A stretch of 64,000 nucleotides of DNA from CAWBRT01 sp963791145 (GTDB lineage: Bacteria; Acidobacteriota; Terriglobia; Terriglobales; Acidobacteriaceae), in NCBI GenBank assembly GCA_963791145.1, contig CAWBRT010000007.1, positions 62,001 to 126,000 on the forward strand, read 5' to 3'. The notes beneath the pieces are model-generated. The model was not told the DNA's origin. It was given only the letters and a program-made list of their open reading frames with translations, and made no database searches. Positions 8,779 through 19,257 of this stretch are shown here, piece by piece. Both the position numbers and the translations under genes were made by a program. The first letter of the stretch is position 1. Each line of letters opens with the position of its first letter.

Positions 8779-9231
8779 ATGACAGAATCGATTCGCAAGC
8801 AGCAGTTCCTGACGCACTCGGCGGAGGATACCATCGAGTTGGGGCGCAAGCTCGCCCCGCTGCTGCGCGATGCCCGCATCGTGCTCTTGCGCGGCGATCT
8901 CGGAGCAGGCAAGACCACCATGATGAAGGGCATCGCCGAGGCCTTCGCCGCCGCCGGGCAGGACGACGTGACCAGCCCCACCTTTACCCTGGTGCACGAA
9001 TACCGCGGATCCGATCGCTGCCTCTTCCACATCGATCTCTATCGTATCGACACCATGCGCGAGCTGGAGACGCTCGGCCTCGACGACCTCATCCATGAGG
9101 AAGGCAACATCCTGCTGATCGAGTGGGGAGAGAAGTTCGAGCGCCTGCTCCGCGAGTGCGATATTGAGATCACCATCGAGCGCCTGGGAGACCAGGATCG
9201 CCGCTTTACCGTCAGACATTTTAGATTTTAG
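8779..9231 (+). CDS. tsaE: tRNA threonylcarbamoyladenosine biosynthesis ATPase TsaE
   Basis: ATPase partner of TsaB/TsaD in t6A37 modification of ANN-decoding tRNAs. At 150 residues it is typical. The P-loop is LRGDLGAGKTTMMKGIA, followed by TSPTFTLVHEYRG, LYRIDTMRELETLGLDD and LIEWGEKF, all hallmarks of the family. ATG 8779 is chosen because residues upstream of it come from the palindromic repeat. Linkage to nnr is common in bacteria. Confidence 0.95.
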   Translation: MTESIRKQQFLTHSAEDTIELGRKLAPLLRDARIVLLRGDLGAGKTTMMKGIAEAFAAAGQDDVTSPTFTLVHEYRGSDRCLFHIDLYRIDTMRELETLGLDDLIHEEGNILLIEWGEKFERLLRECDIEITIERLGDQDRRFTVRHFRF

Positions 9232-9461
9232 ATTTTTGATTTCAGATTGCCACGATGACGCAGGTGCCACCCTCGCGCCGCGTTGTTCGGCGCTAGGATC
9301 GCGAATTTCGGAGGGGGCAGGTGTCCCATGTTTACCATCTGTTTGGCAAACGTGGGGTAGTTCGTTTGCATCGTCGCAACTCCTTAGCGTCGCTCTGCCT
9401 TCGCCATAAGGGCCTTCGGCGGTTGAATCTGAAATCAAAAATCAAAAATCGTAAATCGGAA
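9218..9461. repeat. Inverted pair of GATTTTTGATTT-type short tandem repeats
   Basis: Left arm at about 9218-9247 (ttagattttagatttttgat) and right arm at about 9424-9461 (aatctgaaatcaaaaatc and a repeat of it) are inverted copies flanking about 175 bp without a recognised gene. The same units occur at 22665-22754 and 22800-22890. The left arm overlaps the last codons of tsaE. Confidence 0.65.
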
Positions 9462-9494
9462 TTGTCCTGTTACAATCCGGCTTGGAATCCCAAC

Positions 9495-10127
9495 ATGTCC
9501 AGACCACGCGCCAAGAAAATCAAACTGCTCATCCTCGATGTCGATGGTGTCATGACCGACGGCAAGATTTTTTTCTTTCCGGTTCCCCAGGGAGCCAGGC
9601 AGTCGACACGCAAGAGCCAGCAGAAGCAGGCCGACGCCGGAGGCTACTGCATCTCCAGCGATGTCATGCTGGAAGCCAAGGGCTTCAACGCTCACGACGG
9701 CACGGGCATCTCGCTGGCGCGGCTGGGCGGCATCAAGACGGCGGTGATCACCAAACGCATCTCCGAGACGGTTCGCCTGCGCTGCCGCGACCTGCGCATC
9801 GATCACGTCTATCAGGGAATCGCCGACAAGCTGGCGGTGATGCACGAGATTCTGCGCAAGGAGCAACTCAAGCCGGCTCAGGCCGCCTACCTTGGGGACG
9901 ATGTGATCGACCTTCCTCCCATGCGCGCCTGCGGGCTGGCGATGGCCGTGGCCAACGCGCGGGACAACGTCAAGCGAATCGCCCATATTGTCACCGAGCA
10001 TGCCGGCGGAGACGGCGCGGTGCGCGACGCAGTGGAGTACATTCTGAAGGCGCAAGGCACCTTCGAGCGCATTGTCGAAGCCTACATCAGCGATCACCAG
10101 CCTCGCGGCGCCAGCTCCGAGAACTAG
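9495..10127 (+). CDS. KdsC-like HAD phosphatase (KDO 8-phosphate phosphatase family)
   Basis: Haloacid-dehalogenase superfamily phosphatase, probably producing KDO for lipopolysaccharide. Motif I is LILDVDGVMTDGKIFFF; motif IV is YLGDDVIDLPPM; KGFNAHDGTGISLARLGGIK is the usual KdsC segment. At 210 residues it is about 30 longer than the family, because a Gln/Ser/Arg-rich stretch (about residues 32-57) interrupts the region after motif I. ATG 9495 is used; longer versions run into repeat sequence. Confidence 0.8.
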   Translation: MSRPRAKKIKLLILDVDGVMTDGKIFFFPVPQGARQSTRKSQQKQADAGGYCISSDVMLEAKGFNAHDGTGISLARLGGIKTAVITKRISETVRLRCRDLRIDHVYQGIADKLAVMHEILRKEQLKPAQAAYLGDDVIDLPPMRACGLAMAVANARDNVKRIAHIVTEHAGGDGAVRDAVEYILKAQGTFERIVEAYISDHQPRGASSEN

Positions 10128-10337
10128 CGGCAATTTATCGCCCCCGGCATCACTGTGAATGCCACGGCCGTCTCCGGTTCGCCCTGGCCTTGCCCTTATT
10201 GTCGTCCGCATGACTCCATGCCACAATGTGTTCTGAAGCTGCAGCTCCGGCGCTTCCACGGTGCCGGTTCCCAGATGTTCCCAGAATGTTGCCGCCTCCG
10301 CGGTTGAGCATGAGAGCGGCAACCAGGGTGATGTTCT

Positions 10338-12278
10338 ATGTTTCCAATGCTAAAGGGAAAAGCGGGACAAGGTCTCGTGCCTCCCGATCCGGTTTGCTTA
10401 GCGAAATCATTTGTTTTGTTGGTATTCCTGAGCGCGTCTGCGTTCGCGGCTCAAGCGGCGGCTCCATCTGCTCAGAGTCCCAATCCCTTTCTGCCGGACC
10501 CTCCCATAAAACTGGTTGGTGAACGGCTCTTCAAGGAGACCCGCTTCGCCCAGTTCTTTGCCGCCCACATGAAGCAGGACAATGTAAATCTGCCCGCTAC
10601 CGAGCGTGATCCGCTGATGGAAGTAATCAAGGTCCCACGAGCCCCCGGCGGAGAGGTGCCCAACCCCTATCGTGGGCGATCCATGAACTGCCGCACATGC
10701 CACTTCGTGGAGGAGCTGAGCCAGACCGTCACCCCGGTTGGCAGCCGGAGTTACGCTGATTTTGCGCCGCGCAGTCACGTCCCGGCGCGCGACGACGGGC
10801 AACTGACGACGGTTCGGAATTCCAGTAACCTGGTCGAATCGCTGGTGGCGCCACCCGAATTACGGTTCCTGCATCGTGACGGCGAATTCACTAGTGCCAC
10901 CACGCTGGTCGTAAGCACTCTCACCGGACGCAACCTCGGCTGGCTGCCGGGGGAAAGCAGTAAAGCCATCGCCCATATCGCCCGCGTGATTCGCGAGGAT
11001 GACGGAAAGGCGCCTCTCGCCCTGAAGTATGGCGGAGCCTCTTATGCGAAGTTGCTGAGCGCGGCGCCTGACGATTCCTGAGAATTTTGTCTTGCCGCCG
11101 GAATTCCGCATCGACGTAACCAAAGCCTCGGACAAGCAGATCGTAAATGCGGTTGCCCGCATCATCGCCGGCTATCTGGAGACGTTGACTTTTTCGCAAG
11201 ACCGCGATGGCCGGTACAATGGCAGCCCCTACGATCTCTTCCTCACCAGGAACAGCTTGCCGGCGCAGCCGGCGCCCGGAGAGACCGACCTCCAGTATTC
11301 CCAGCGGCTGCTGCATCAGCTGGAATCGCTGGATAATCCCGCTTGGGTAAGCCCGCGGGATGGATATTTCAAGTACTTCCCAGACCAGCAGTTTGTCTTC
11401 AACCGCAGCGAGTTGGAGGGCCTCAAGATCTTTCTTCGGCTCAGTCCGCAGACCGGCAACCAGCGCGGCGCGGCGCAAAGCGGCTGGCCGGGCGGTTCCT
11501 GGTACATCGCGGTCATCTCGGGTTTCGGTTTTGTTTGTCTCGGCGTTTTTCCCTCCGGCGCCACAAGCCGGTCGTAGTTGCGGCTCTGGTGGTTGCGCTG
11601 GGCATTGTTGTCTTTGCTGGAGCCGGCGCCGCGCTGCGCGCAACGGACAGCAATCAGGGCCTTCCACGGTCTGATCACCCGGGCAACTGCGCCCGCTGTC
11701 ACACGCCGCCGCGCTTTACCGATTTCAAGTTTCACAATACCGGCGCCACTCAGGACGAATATGATGCGGTGCATGGCGCGGGCGCGTTTGCCCGCCTGGT
11801 CATTCCCCGCTATGGCGAGAGGAAGCGCAACCCCAACGCTTTTCTGCCCGCCACTTCGCAACATCCCAATGCTTCCGCCGTCTTCCGCTCGATTCCCGAT
11901 CTCTCCGACCCGCGAAAGGTCGATTTGGGCATGTGGAATATCTACGCCAATCGCGACTTTCCCGAGCCACAACGCCTGATGCGGGCCCTGATGTGTCCGT
12001 CCGGCTCATCCTGCAGCCCTGAGCGCATTCTGCCGCTCACGATTGCGCGATTCAAGACCCCCACGCTTCGCGATCTCGGGCAGTCGGACCCCTATTTTCA
12101 TTCCGGCCGGATGCAAACCATCGAGGATGTGCTCATCTTTTACCAGAGGGTCTCCGCGCTTGCGCGTGCGGGCAAACTGCGCAACGGCGATCCGGAGATT
12201 GCGGGAATCTCCATCGACGATCTCGATGCGTTTTACCTCGCGTCGTTTCTGCGTTCGCTCAATGAAGACTATGACTGA
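10338..12278 (+). CDS. Di-heme cytochrome c / cytochrome c peroxidase-like protein (frameshifted)
   Basis: Periplasmic redox protein. An N-terminal signal peptide (SFVLLVFLSASAFAAQAAA) is followed by two heme c sites, CRTCH (about 10689-10703) and CARCH (about 11689-11703), as in the MauG/CcpA superfamily. The product is in three pieces: frame 1 to about 11078, frame 2 (ENFVLPPEFRIDVTK onward) to about 11450, then the first frame again to 12278. About 200 bp between 11450 and 11660 encode unrelated hydrophobic or low-complexity residues, so an insertion there is possible. Electron-transfer partners are not in the window. Confidence 0.65.
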
Positions 12279-12316
12279 AGGCGTAGCGAATGTGGGGATG
12301 TCGCCCATGCCGGAAT

Positions 12317-12344
12317 AAAAAAACCCACCGACCCCGTCGGTGGG
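12317..12344 (-). terminator. Intrinsic terminator of mrcA
   Basis: On the minus strand a perfect 9-bp stem (cccaccgac/gtcggtggg, three-base loop) is followed by seven T (A run 12317-12323 on the plus strand). It lies about 240 bp beyond the mrcA stop. Confidence 0.75.
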
Positions 12345-12490
12345 CTGCATGTGTTGAGAGGATTTGGAGAAGTCTCGCTTCGGCCCGTACGTTACGTTAG
12401 ACGTGCCTCCTGCGGAAACGTTAGCTCCTGGATCGGTCTTTTATCGGAGCCGGAGACGTTACATATTTACCCAGGGAAGGCAAGATCCGG

Positions 12491-12525
12491 GGCCCCCGGC
12501 AAACGCATTTGCGTTTGCTGGGGTG
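12491..12525. repeat. GGGGTCCCC/GGGGTGG palindromic element, copy A
   Basis: Arms ccccggcaaacgca (12494-12507) and tgcgtttgctgggg (12510-12523) pair with one G-T. It has the same design as the copies at 21589, 21736, 30575, 33326, 33370 and 42511. Confidence 0.7.
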
Positions 12526-12583
12526 GAAAATCCAGGCCGTCTGACGCTGTTGAATCGGCCGGGCGGCTTCGGGCCGGAGAACG

Positions 12584-15267
12584 CTACCGCTGGTTCTGCC
12601 CCTCGTTGGCGTTCTTGTCGTCGCCGCGTTTGAAGATTCCCACCACCCGGCCGAAGAATCCCCGTTTCTTTTCCGGTTCGGGTCAGCTGCCGGCGTTTGC
12701 GGAGCCGGCTTGGCGGGCGGCTGTTGCTGGGCCCGCTCGCCCGGGGGGATGACTCTGGCCGGCCCGTTTACCATGGGTGGAGGGCTGGTCGGTTGTCCCA
12801 TGCCGAAGATGCGCTGCAGGAGGTTGCGGCCGTCGCCCTGGTCGCAGGTCATCTTGGGTTCGGTGCCGGCGATGAAGGCGACGTTATAGGCGTCAGGACA
12901 GGAGCCGGTGGCCAGCAGGTTGGTGGCCTTGTCCAGCCGCACGTCGACCACGCCGGAGGGCTGCTGGAAATTTCCGGCGTCTTTGTACTGCGGCAGCTTC
13001 ACGGCGCGCTTCATGAACTCGGCCCAGATGGGCGCCGCCGTAGCGCTGCCCGCCAGCCTCAAATCGCTGTAATCGTCGTAGCCCACCCAGACGATGCAAA
13101 GCAGGTTGGTGGTGTAGCCGGCGAACCAGGCATCGTGCGAGGTGCCGGTCTTGCCGGCGGCCGGAGCGGTGAAACCGCGCGCGCGCACCGTGTAGCCGGT
13201 GCCGTTATTGATCACCGCTCTCCATCATGTTGGTCATGACGTAGGCGACCCGCGGATCGAGCACCGGCCGGCTGTCGGCGCTGAAGTCCTGGACCGGGTC
13301 GCCGTTCCGCGTCGCGCACCGAGCGGATCATCAGCGGCGAGATCCGCACCCCGGAATTGGCGAAGACCGTGTAGGCGCCCGCCATCTCCAGCGGGCTGGC
13401 GTCGTAGGCGCCCAGGGCAATGGCCGGGGTGGCCTTGACCGAAGCGATGCCCGCCGCGCGCGCCAGCTCGGCCACCTTGTCGTAGCCCACCATCTCGGCC
13501 AGCCGCACGGTGGCGTTGTTCAGCGACTGCGCCAGGGCATAGCGGGCGGTCACCTGCCCGTGGTATTCGTTCTTGTAGTTGCGCGGCTCGTAAATCTGGT
13601 CGCCGTAGGTGAAGGTGGTCGGCGAGTCGTCGATCAGGGTCGCCGGCGTGAAGGCCTTGTCCGGCGAGCCCGACACCGCCGTATTTACCGCCGCCGCATA
13701 GACGAAAGGCTTGAAGATCGACCCCGTCGGGCGCTTGGCCACGGCGTGGTCGAGCTGGCTGAATCCGTAATTGCGTCCGCCCACCAGCGCCAGCACTTCT
13801 CCGCTGTGCGGGTCCAGCGCCACCAGCGCCACCTGCGGCACCGGCCCGGCAGACTTCGTTGAGTTTCGTAACGTGCGCGGTCTTGCCTGTCGCCGATCTT
13901 CACCCGCCGGGTGCGCTGCTGCTTGACCTGCTCGTCCACCAGCTTGATGCCGATGCTGACCGCCTCGGCCGCCGCGTGCTGCAACTGCGGATCGATGGTG
14001 GTGTAGATCCTGTATGCCTGCTCGTTCAGGTCTGCTTCGCCCAGCGTGTTCTGAACCGTGTCCTTTACCAGGTCCACGAAGTAGGGAGCGTCGCTGGATT
14101 CCACGTTCATGGCCGCCAGCTTGAGCGGCGTCGCCTTGGCGCGGTCGGCCTCGTCGCGGGTGATCGCGCCCGTATCGACCATCGTCTCCAGCACCAGGTT
14201 GCGGCGTTCGGTGGCGCGCTCGGGATGACGATACGGAGACAGATAGCTCGGCCTCTGGATCAGCCCGGCCAGCAGCGCCGCCTCCGGCAGCGTCAGGTCC
14301 TTGACGTCTTTGGCGAAGAAAGCCCGCGCGCCCTCGCCGAAGCCGCTGATGGTGTACGAGCCCGCGCTGGCCCAGGTCGACCTGGTTGGCGTACATCTCG
14401 AAGATCTGCTGCTTGCTGAGCTTCTGCTCCAGCTCGATGGCGATCAGGATCTCGATCAGCTTGCGCTTGATCCGCTTCTCCGGCGTCAGGAAGAACCCGC
14501 GCGAGAGCTGCATGGTGATGGTCGATCCGCCCTGCTTGCGCCCGCCGGCCTGCAGATCGATCAGCGCCGCCCGGGCCAGCCGCAGGTAATTCACCCCGCT
14601 GTGCTGGAAGAAGCGCCGGTCTTCGATGGCGATGACCGCGTTGACCAGGTTCTTCGGCAGGTCGTCGAACTTCACCAACTGGCGCTTGGTGCGCTGTTCG
14701 CCCTCGAAAAGCTGGGTCAGCACCTCGGGCTCGAGCTCGTAGCCGTCCAGGGTCTGGCCCGGAGTTGTTGCCCAGGGCGACAATGTTATCGACGGTCTGC
14801 CCCAGGAAGTCGATCCGGGCCGCGTCCGTGCTGTGGTAGGACAATGCTGCCCGGGTGTATCTCGATCGACCGCCGGCAGCAGCCGGAAACTTCCCATGCC
14901 GGCTGGCGCTTCTTCCGGCTCTGTCAGTCCGGTCTGCTCCTGGTATCCGGCGCGGCGCAGATGGCGGGCGACTCGACTCCAGGCTGAGCTGCTCTCCCCG
15001 GCGGATGACCTCCGGACGGGCGTAAATCCTGGCCGAGCTGGCGAATATTGGACCCTTGATGCGCCGTTCGATGATGCGGTCGTACTTCACGTAATAGTAC
15101 GCAAAGACGCCGAACATGATGGTGCACAGGATGATGAAGACGGCGACGGCGGTGCGGACGACGGGATCGCTGGCGTGTCGCCCCAGTGAGCTCCGGAACC
15201 AGCGGTCGCTGGTGCGGGAGATGGCGGCTTTCGCCTTCTTATACGGGATTCTGATTTTTATAGCCAC
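12584..15267 (-). CDS. mrcA: Penicillin-binding protein 1A (multiple frameshifts)
   Basis: Bifunctional murein transglycosylase/transpeptidase anchored in the inner membrane. Order: N-terminal TM helix (AVAVFIILCTIMFGVFAYYY), GT51 domain (IAIEDRRFFQHSGVN, GGSTITMQLSRGF, KLSKQQIFEMYANQVDLGQ), then transpeptidase with TGSIFKP (SxxK), SLNNATVRL (SxN) and AGKTGTSHDAWF (KTG). The natural C-terminus, KRGFFGRVVGIFKRGDDKN onward, ends at TAG 12584-12586. The product is spread over all three frames, with shifts near 14975, 14855, 14765, 14375, 13890, 13865, 13300, 13215 and 12680. The GTG at 15267 is the likely start. All catalytic motifs are present, so sequencing indels are likelier than decay. Confidence 0.85.
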
Positions 15268-15578
15268 TGTATGAGGGCTGATGCCGCCGCCTGCCGTGCG
15301 GGTCGTCTCGCCTCTTTGCGGAAGCAGTTCACTAGCCGGATTCGCGGAAGGTATACCCCGTGGGTAGCCGGGCAATCAGCCCGGCGGTGATAGCGAAGGG
15401 TACGCCCGCTTTGAATCCACTCTATTATTGTAAATCTTACCTGTCTATGCCTTAGGCCAACGGTCGCGCTTTTGCGCGACTGGGGTAACACTGAATAGAC
15501 GCTGGGCAGCTCCGTTTGTTGCCTGCCGACGCCAACCCGGCCAATCGAAAATCATCATTCGCCGGGACTCCTGGACGC
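15268..15578. other. Intergenic region upstream of mrcA
   Basis: About 310 bp without a convincing gene. Two small GC-rich hairpins are visible (ccgggcaatcagcccgg near 15375; gtcgcgcttttgcgcgac near 15464). It presumably carries the mrcA promoter. Confidence 0.4.
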
Positions 15579-15920
15579 TCAGATTCGCCGATTCTTGGTG
15601 CTGGGACTGAACCTCATCTCGAACGGATAGACCGGAACATCGATTCGGACAGAGTACTCCGCGGAAATGGATAGCTGGCCGCCGCTGCGTTCTACCCGAA
15701 TCTGGTCGGCCCGCAGCGGAATTCCGTAGCTGTGCGCCCGGGCGGCGACGATCTGCTGCAGTTCTCCATCGCCGCGGCCCGTGTAGGACTCCGTCACGGC
15801 GATCTGGTCGATATCGCTCTGGAATTGGTAATTGGCGTACCAGACCGGCACCACCTGAGCCATGACGTAAATGCCGGCCCCCACGATCAGAAGCCCAATT
15901 AGCGCCTTCAGCCGAGTCAT
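15579..15920 (-). CDS. Small single-helix membrane protein, DUF4845-like
   Basis: A 113-residue protein with one N-terminal membrane helix (LIGLLIVGAGIYVMAQVVPV) and a soluble domain of about 80 residues rich in beta-prone sequence (ISAEYSVRIDVPVYPFEMRF). Such pilin-like small membrane proteins of unknown function are frequent in Acidobacteriota. It lies between proS and mrcA on the same strand. The resemblance to DUF4845 is from memory and not tested. Confidence 0.6.
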   Translation of the reverse strand: MTRLKALIGLLIVGAGIYVMAQVVPVWYANYQFQSDIDQIAVTESYTGRGDGELQQIVAARAHSYGIPLRADQIRVERSGGQLSISAEYSVRIDVPVYPFEMRFSPSTKNRRI

Positions 15921-15980
15921 GCGCGCACCTTCGCCCCCGGAGCATTCAAAGCGCGCGCCCCGGGGACCACGCTTCTGCTA

Positions 15981-17782
15981 CTAACCCGCCGAACGGATCA
16001 ATTCCTCTATTACCCCGGTTACTTCTGAGAGTCTGACATCCTGGCTCTGCCGCGTCGACCGGGTAATCACCTCAACTTTACCCTCGGAGAGCTTCTTGCC
16101 GACATTAATCCGGAAGGGGATCCCCACCAGGTCGGCGTCCTTGAATTTCACCCCCGGACGCTCGTCGCGGTCGTCCAGGATCACCTCCACTCCCGCCTTT
16201 TCCAGCTCCCCGGCAATCTGGCTGGCGGCCTCGGCCAGCTTGGCGTCGGCCACGTTGGTCGGCACCACCACCACCTGGAAGGGCGCAATCGCCGGCGGCA
16301 GCCAGAAGCCGTCATTGTCATGGTTCTGCTCGATCACCGAGGTCAGAATGCGCTCGATGCCGATGCCGTAGCTGCCCATGATCGGCGTCACTTCCTTGCC
16401 GTCCTTGTCCAGCACCCGGGCGCCCATCGACTGCGAATACTTGTAGCCCAGCTTGAAGATGTGCCCGATTTCCACCGTCTTGCCCAGCTTCAGCGGACTG
16501 CCGCACTGCGGGCAGCCCTCGCCTTCCTCGACGCTGCGCAGGTCGGCGAAGCCAGTGTGCTGGAAAGTCTCCCCCGGCGTCAGGTTACGGAAGTGATAGT
16601 TCTCCTTGTTGGCCCCGCCCAGCATGTTCTTGCGGCCCTTTAGAACCTCGTCCAGCAGGATGACGAACCCATCCGGATCGCCCGTGTAGGCTGCTGTTTC
16701 CCGCCGCTTTCGCTCACCTTGGCCAGTTTCAGCCCCACAGGCCCGAGATAGCCCGCCGGAGTGCCGAAGAAGCTCACGATCTCCTCCTCGTGCATGGGCC
16801 GGAATTCGCGCCCGCCCACGGCGGCAGCCAGCTTGGCCTCGTTCAACTGGTCGTTGCCGCGCATCAGCACCAGCAGCGGACGCCACAGCTCGCCGGCGGC
16901 CGCCGGTTGCGCCGTCGTGGACCATGTAGGCCAGCGACTTCACGTTGTTGTTCACCGGCAGCTTCAGGAAGGCCGAAACCTCGTCGATCGTCTTGGTCCC
17001 CGGCGTGTGCACCAGCTCGGGTTTGCCATCGCCCGACGGCGGCAGTTCCTCGACCGGCGCCAGCCGCGAGGTCGCCTTCTCCAGGTTGGCGGCGTAGCCG
17101 CACTGCGGCGCAACTGGCCACCAGGTCCTCGCCGGCGTCGGTGTAAACCATGAACTCGTGCGACTGCGAGCCGCCCATCGCGCCCGAATGCGCCTCCACT
17201 ACCACGTACTTCAGCCCGCAGCGGTCAAAGATGCGGCAGTAGACGTCGTAGTGCTTCTTGTAGCTCACGTCCAGCCCGGCGGCATCCAGGTCGAAGGAGT
17301 AGGCGTCCTTCATGGTGAACTGGCGCACCCGCAGCAGTCCCGACTTGGGCCGCGGCTCATCGCGGAACTTGGTCTGGATCTGGTACCAGATCTGCGGCAA
17401 CTGCTTGTAGCTGCGCAGCTCCTTGCGGGCGATGTCGGTCATGACCTCTTCGTGGGTCATGCCCAGGCAGAGGTCGGCGCCCTTGCGGTCCTTGAGGCGG
17501 AACATGTTGTCGCCCATCACCGTCCAGCGGCCGCTGGCCTCCCAGATCTCCCGCGGATTCAGCGCCGGCAGAAAGAACTCCTGCCCGATGGTGTCCATCT
17601 CCCGGCGCACGATGTCCGTGATCTTCAGGATGGACCTCTGGGCCAGGTAGAGATAACTGTAGATGCCGGCGCGCCAGCTGCCGTATGTAGCCGGCGCGCA
17701 CCAGGAACTTGTGGCTGGCGACTTCCGCGTCAGCCGGAGCTTCACGAAGAGTGGGAATGAATAGTTGAGACCAACGTTGCAT
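15981..17782 (-). CDS. proS: Prolyl-tRNA synthetase (frameshifted)
   Basis: Class II aminoacyl-tRNA synthetase of the bacterial type with an editing (INS) domain. The start MQRWSQLFIPTLREAPADA fits the family. Class II motifs include ICSY-like AGIYSYLYLAQRSI, LGMTHEEVMTDI, RDEPRPKSGLLRVRQF and MGSYGIGIERILTSVIEQ. The INS domain includes LLVLMRGNDQLNEAKL, and the anticodon-binding domain ends at IEELIRSAG. Frame changes near 17675, 17105, 16900 and 16690 break an otherwise complete protein of about 600 residues. An essential gene in this state implies sequence error. Confidence 0.9.
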
Positions 17783-17958
17783 GATGTCCGTGAGACCGCC
17801 CTACCAGATTCATTTCCCAAAGTAGGCGGAATACAGAATTGTAACAAGAGAAGGCGGAAACTTCCGAGTTTGCGCCGCACGCGGCGGAGAATAGGAGCCG
17901 CATACTCCAATGATATGCTGAGGGGCAATCTGCGTCGCCAAAACAAAGGAATTGACAA

Positions 17959-19098
17959 ATGAAATCTCGCGAAGAGTCAAAAGAGGCAGGCAACGATCCA
18001 AAGCAGGAATCTGTTCCGATAATAACTGCCAACTTCAGGCCCTTGCGATTTGTGTCACGCGGTGCAAGTGATATATGGAAGCCCACTTTGGAGCAGGTAA
18101 ACGACAGAACATACGATTATGTGAAGCTGCATAGACTCTCCACCTATATTGATGTAGGTATTGCACCGTTTTCGCTTGGAGTGTGTTTCGACGGAACGCT
18201 TGTACTACCCGCTACACCGGAGTTTCGCGATCCCGACAAAGCGCTCGCCACTCTTAACAAGACCTTGTGCGAACTGCTGCTCGGTGGAATCTACTGCGAG
18301 GCGGTTTCCCCAGACGATATCGGGTATGGAAACTTGTCATTGAACGCTTATGCAAGAATCCACGGAGGCGGTGACGGTCCAGCAGCGTCCTTTCACCGAG
18401 CAGCAAGAACGAAGCATATTGGAACTCTCGATGTCATACGCTTACTGGATCCAGAGATATTGTTGGTAGCCGATCTAGAGTCGGCTTTGTCAAGAGGCAG
18501 GGCTCTTATCGCTCTTCTGGGGAATATACCCAGAGAGCAAATACTGTACGGGATAACTTACTTCGTCAGAAAACAGTGGGCGGAATCTCTTATTCATATA
18601 TGGACAACGACAGAGCGGATTATCGAGATAGCATGGCAAAAGCAGGTTGCAAACCGAACTCTGGCCCCTTCCAAGAAGAGGCAACAGTTCCTCAATGATC
18701 ACCGAACTTGGACCTCTTCAGCGAAGCTAGAGGTTTTGTTTCAAATGAAAGTGCTGAATCTAGATACTTACGAAAAACTCGATAAAGCACGAAAAGCTCG
18801 CAATGAATTTGCCCATCTTGGAGTCGCTCCTACGCAGGAGATTGCTTCGACTGCTCTTCGAGCTGCATTTGAATTGGCTTCTCTTTGTACATCAGAGTTC
18901 AGCGATCCGAATCGGTTCGGAAAAGTCGTTGAATTAGCGATTTCCAGAGGCGGACGGGGTCTCTTTCCTGAGAAAACGATGTATTCTCAATCCGAAGTGA
19001 GCCACTGGTTGTCTCTTCCTCCTCTACCTTGCGACAAGGAGTGGGGAGAGCGAGAGTACGAAGTGATTCCGGAACTCTGCCTCAAACCCATAAGATAA
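17959..19098 (+). CDS. Uncharacterised protein with HEPN-like C-terminal motif
   Basis: A 379-residue soluble protein, AT-richer than its surroundings and with different codon use, alone between proS and the ogt-like gene. The N-terminal two thirds resemble no family I know. Residues about 235-330 are predicted helical and contain LDKARKARNEFAHLGVAP, which fits the HEPN RNase signature R-(x4)-H within an 'RNxxxH' motif. HEPN proteins of this layout are common in abortive-infection and RNA-targeting systems. Divergent from proS, with a 176-bp gap that may hold both promoters. A role in defence is inference from motif and context. Confidence 0.55.
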   Translation: MKSREESKEAGNDPKQESVPIITANFRPLRFVSRGASDIWKPTLEQVNDRTYDYVKLHRLSTYIDVGIAPFSLGVCFDGTLVLPATPEFRDPDKALATLNKTLCELLLGGIYCEAVSPDDIGYGNLSLNAYARIHGGGDGPAASFHRAARTKHIGTLDVIRLLDPEILLVADLESALSRGRALIALLGNIPREQILYGITYFVRKQWAESLIHIWTTTERIIEIAWQKQVANRTLAPSKKRQQFLNDHRTWTSSAKLEVLFQMKVLNLDTYEKLDKARKARNEFAHLGVAPTQEIASTALRAAFELASLCTSEFSDPNRFGKVVELAISRGGRGLFPEKTMYSQSEVSHWLSLPPLPCDKEWGEREYEVIPELCLKPIR

Positions 19099-19257
19099 GT
19101 CACCGAGTTAGCCAGCAGGATCTGGGCAAGTGGCTGTAGCCGAGCAACCTTACGCCGGCTCCTCCGCCAACTCCTTGGCCTCCGCGTGCGTAACGACCTT
19201 GCGCGTGGCGATGAATGCCGTTGCCGCCAGCATGCACAGTCCGCCCCTGAGAGACGG

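Larger units (their letters stand above)
12279..12583. other. Convergent intergenic region between the cytochrome and mrcA
   Basis: No gene. It holds a minus-strand terminator (12317-12344) and one copy of the GGGGTCCCC palindromic element (12491-12525), which lies just behind the mrcA stop. Confidence 0.6.
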
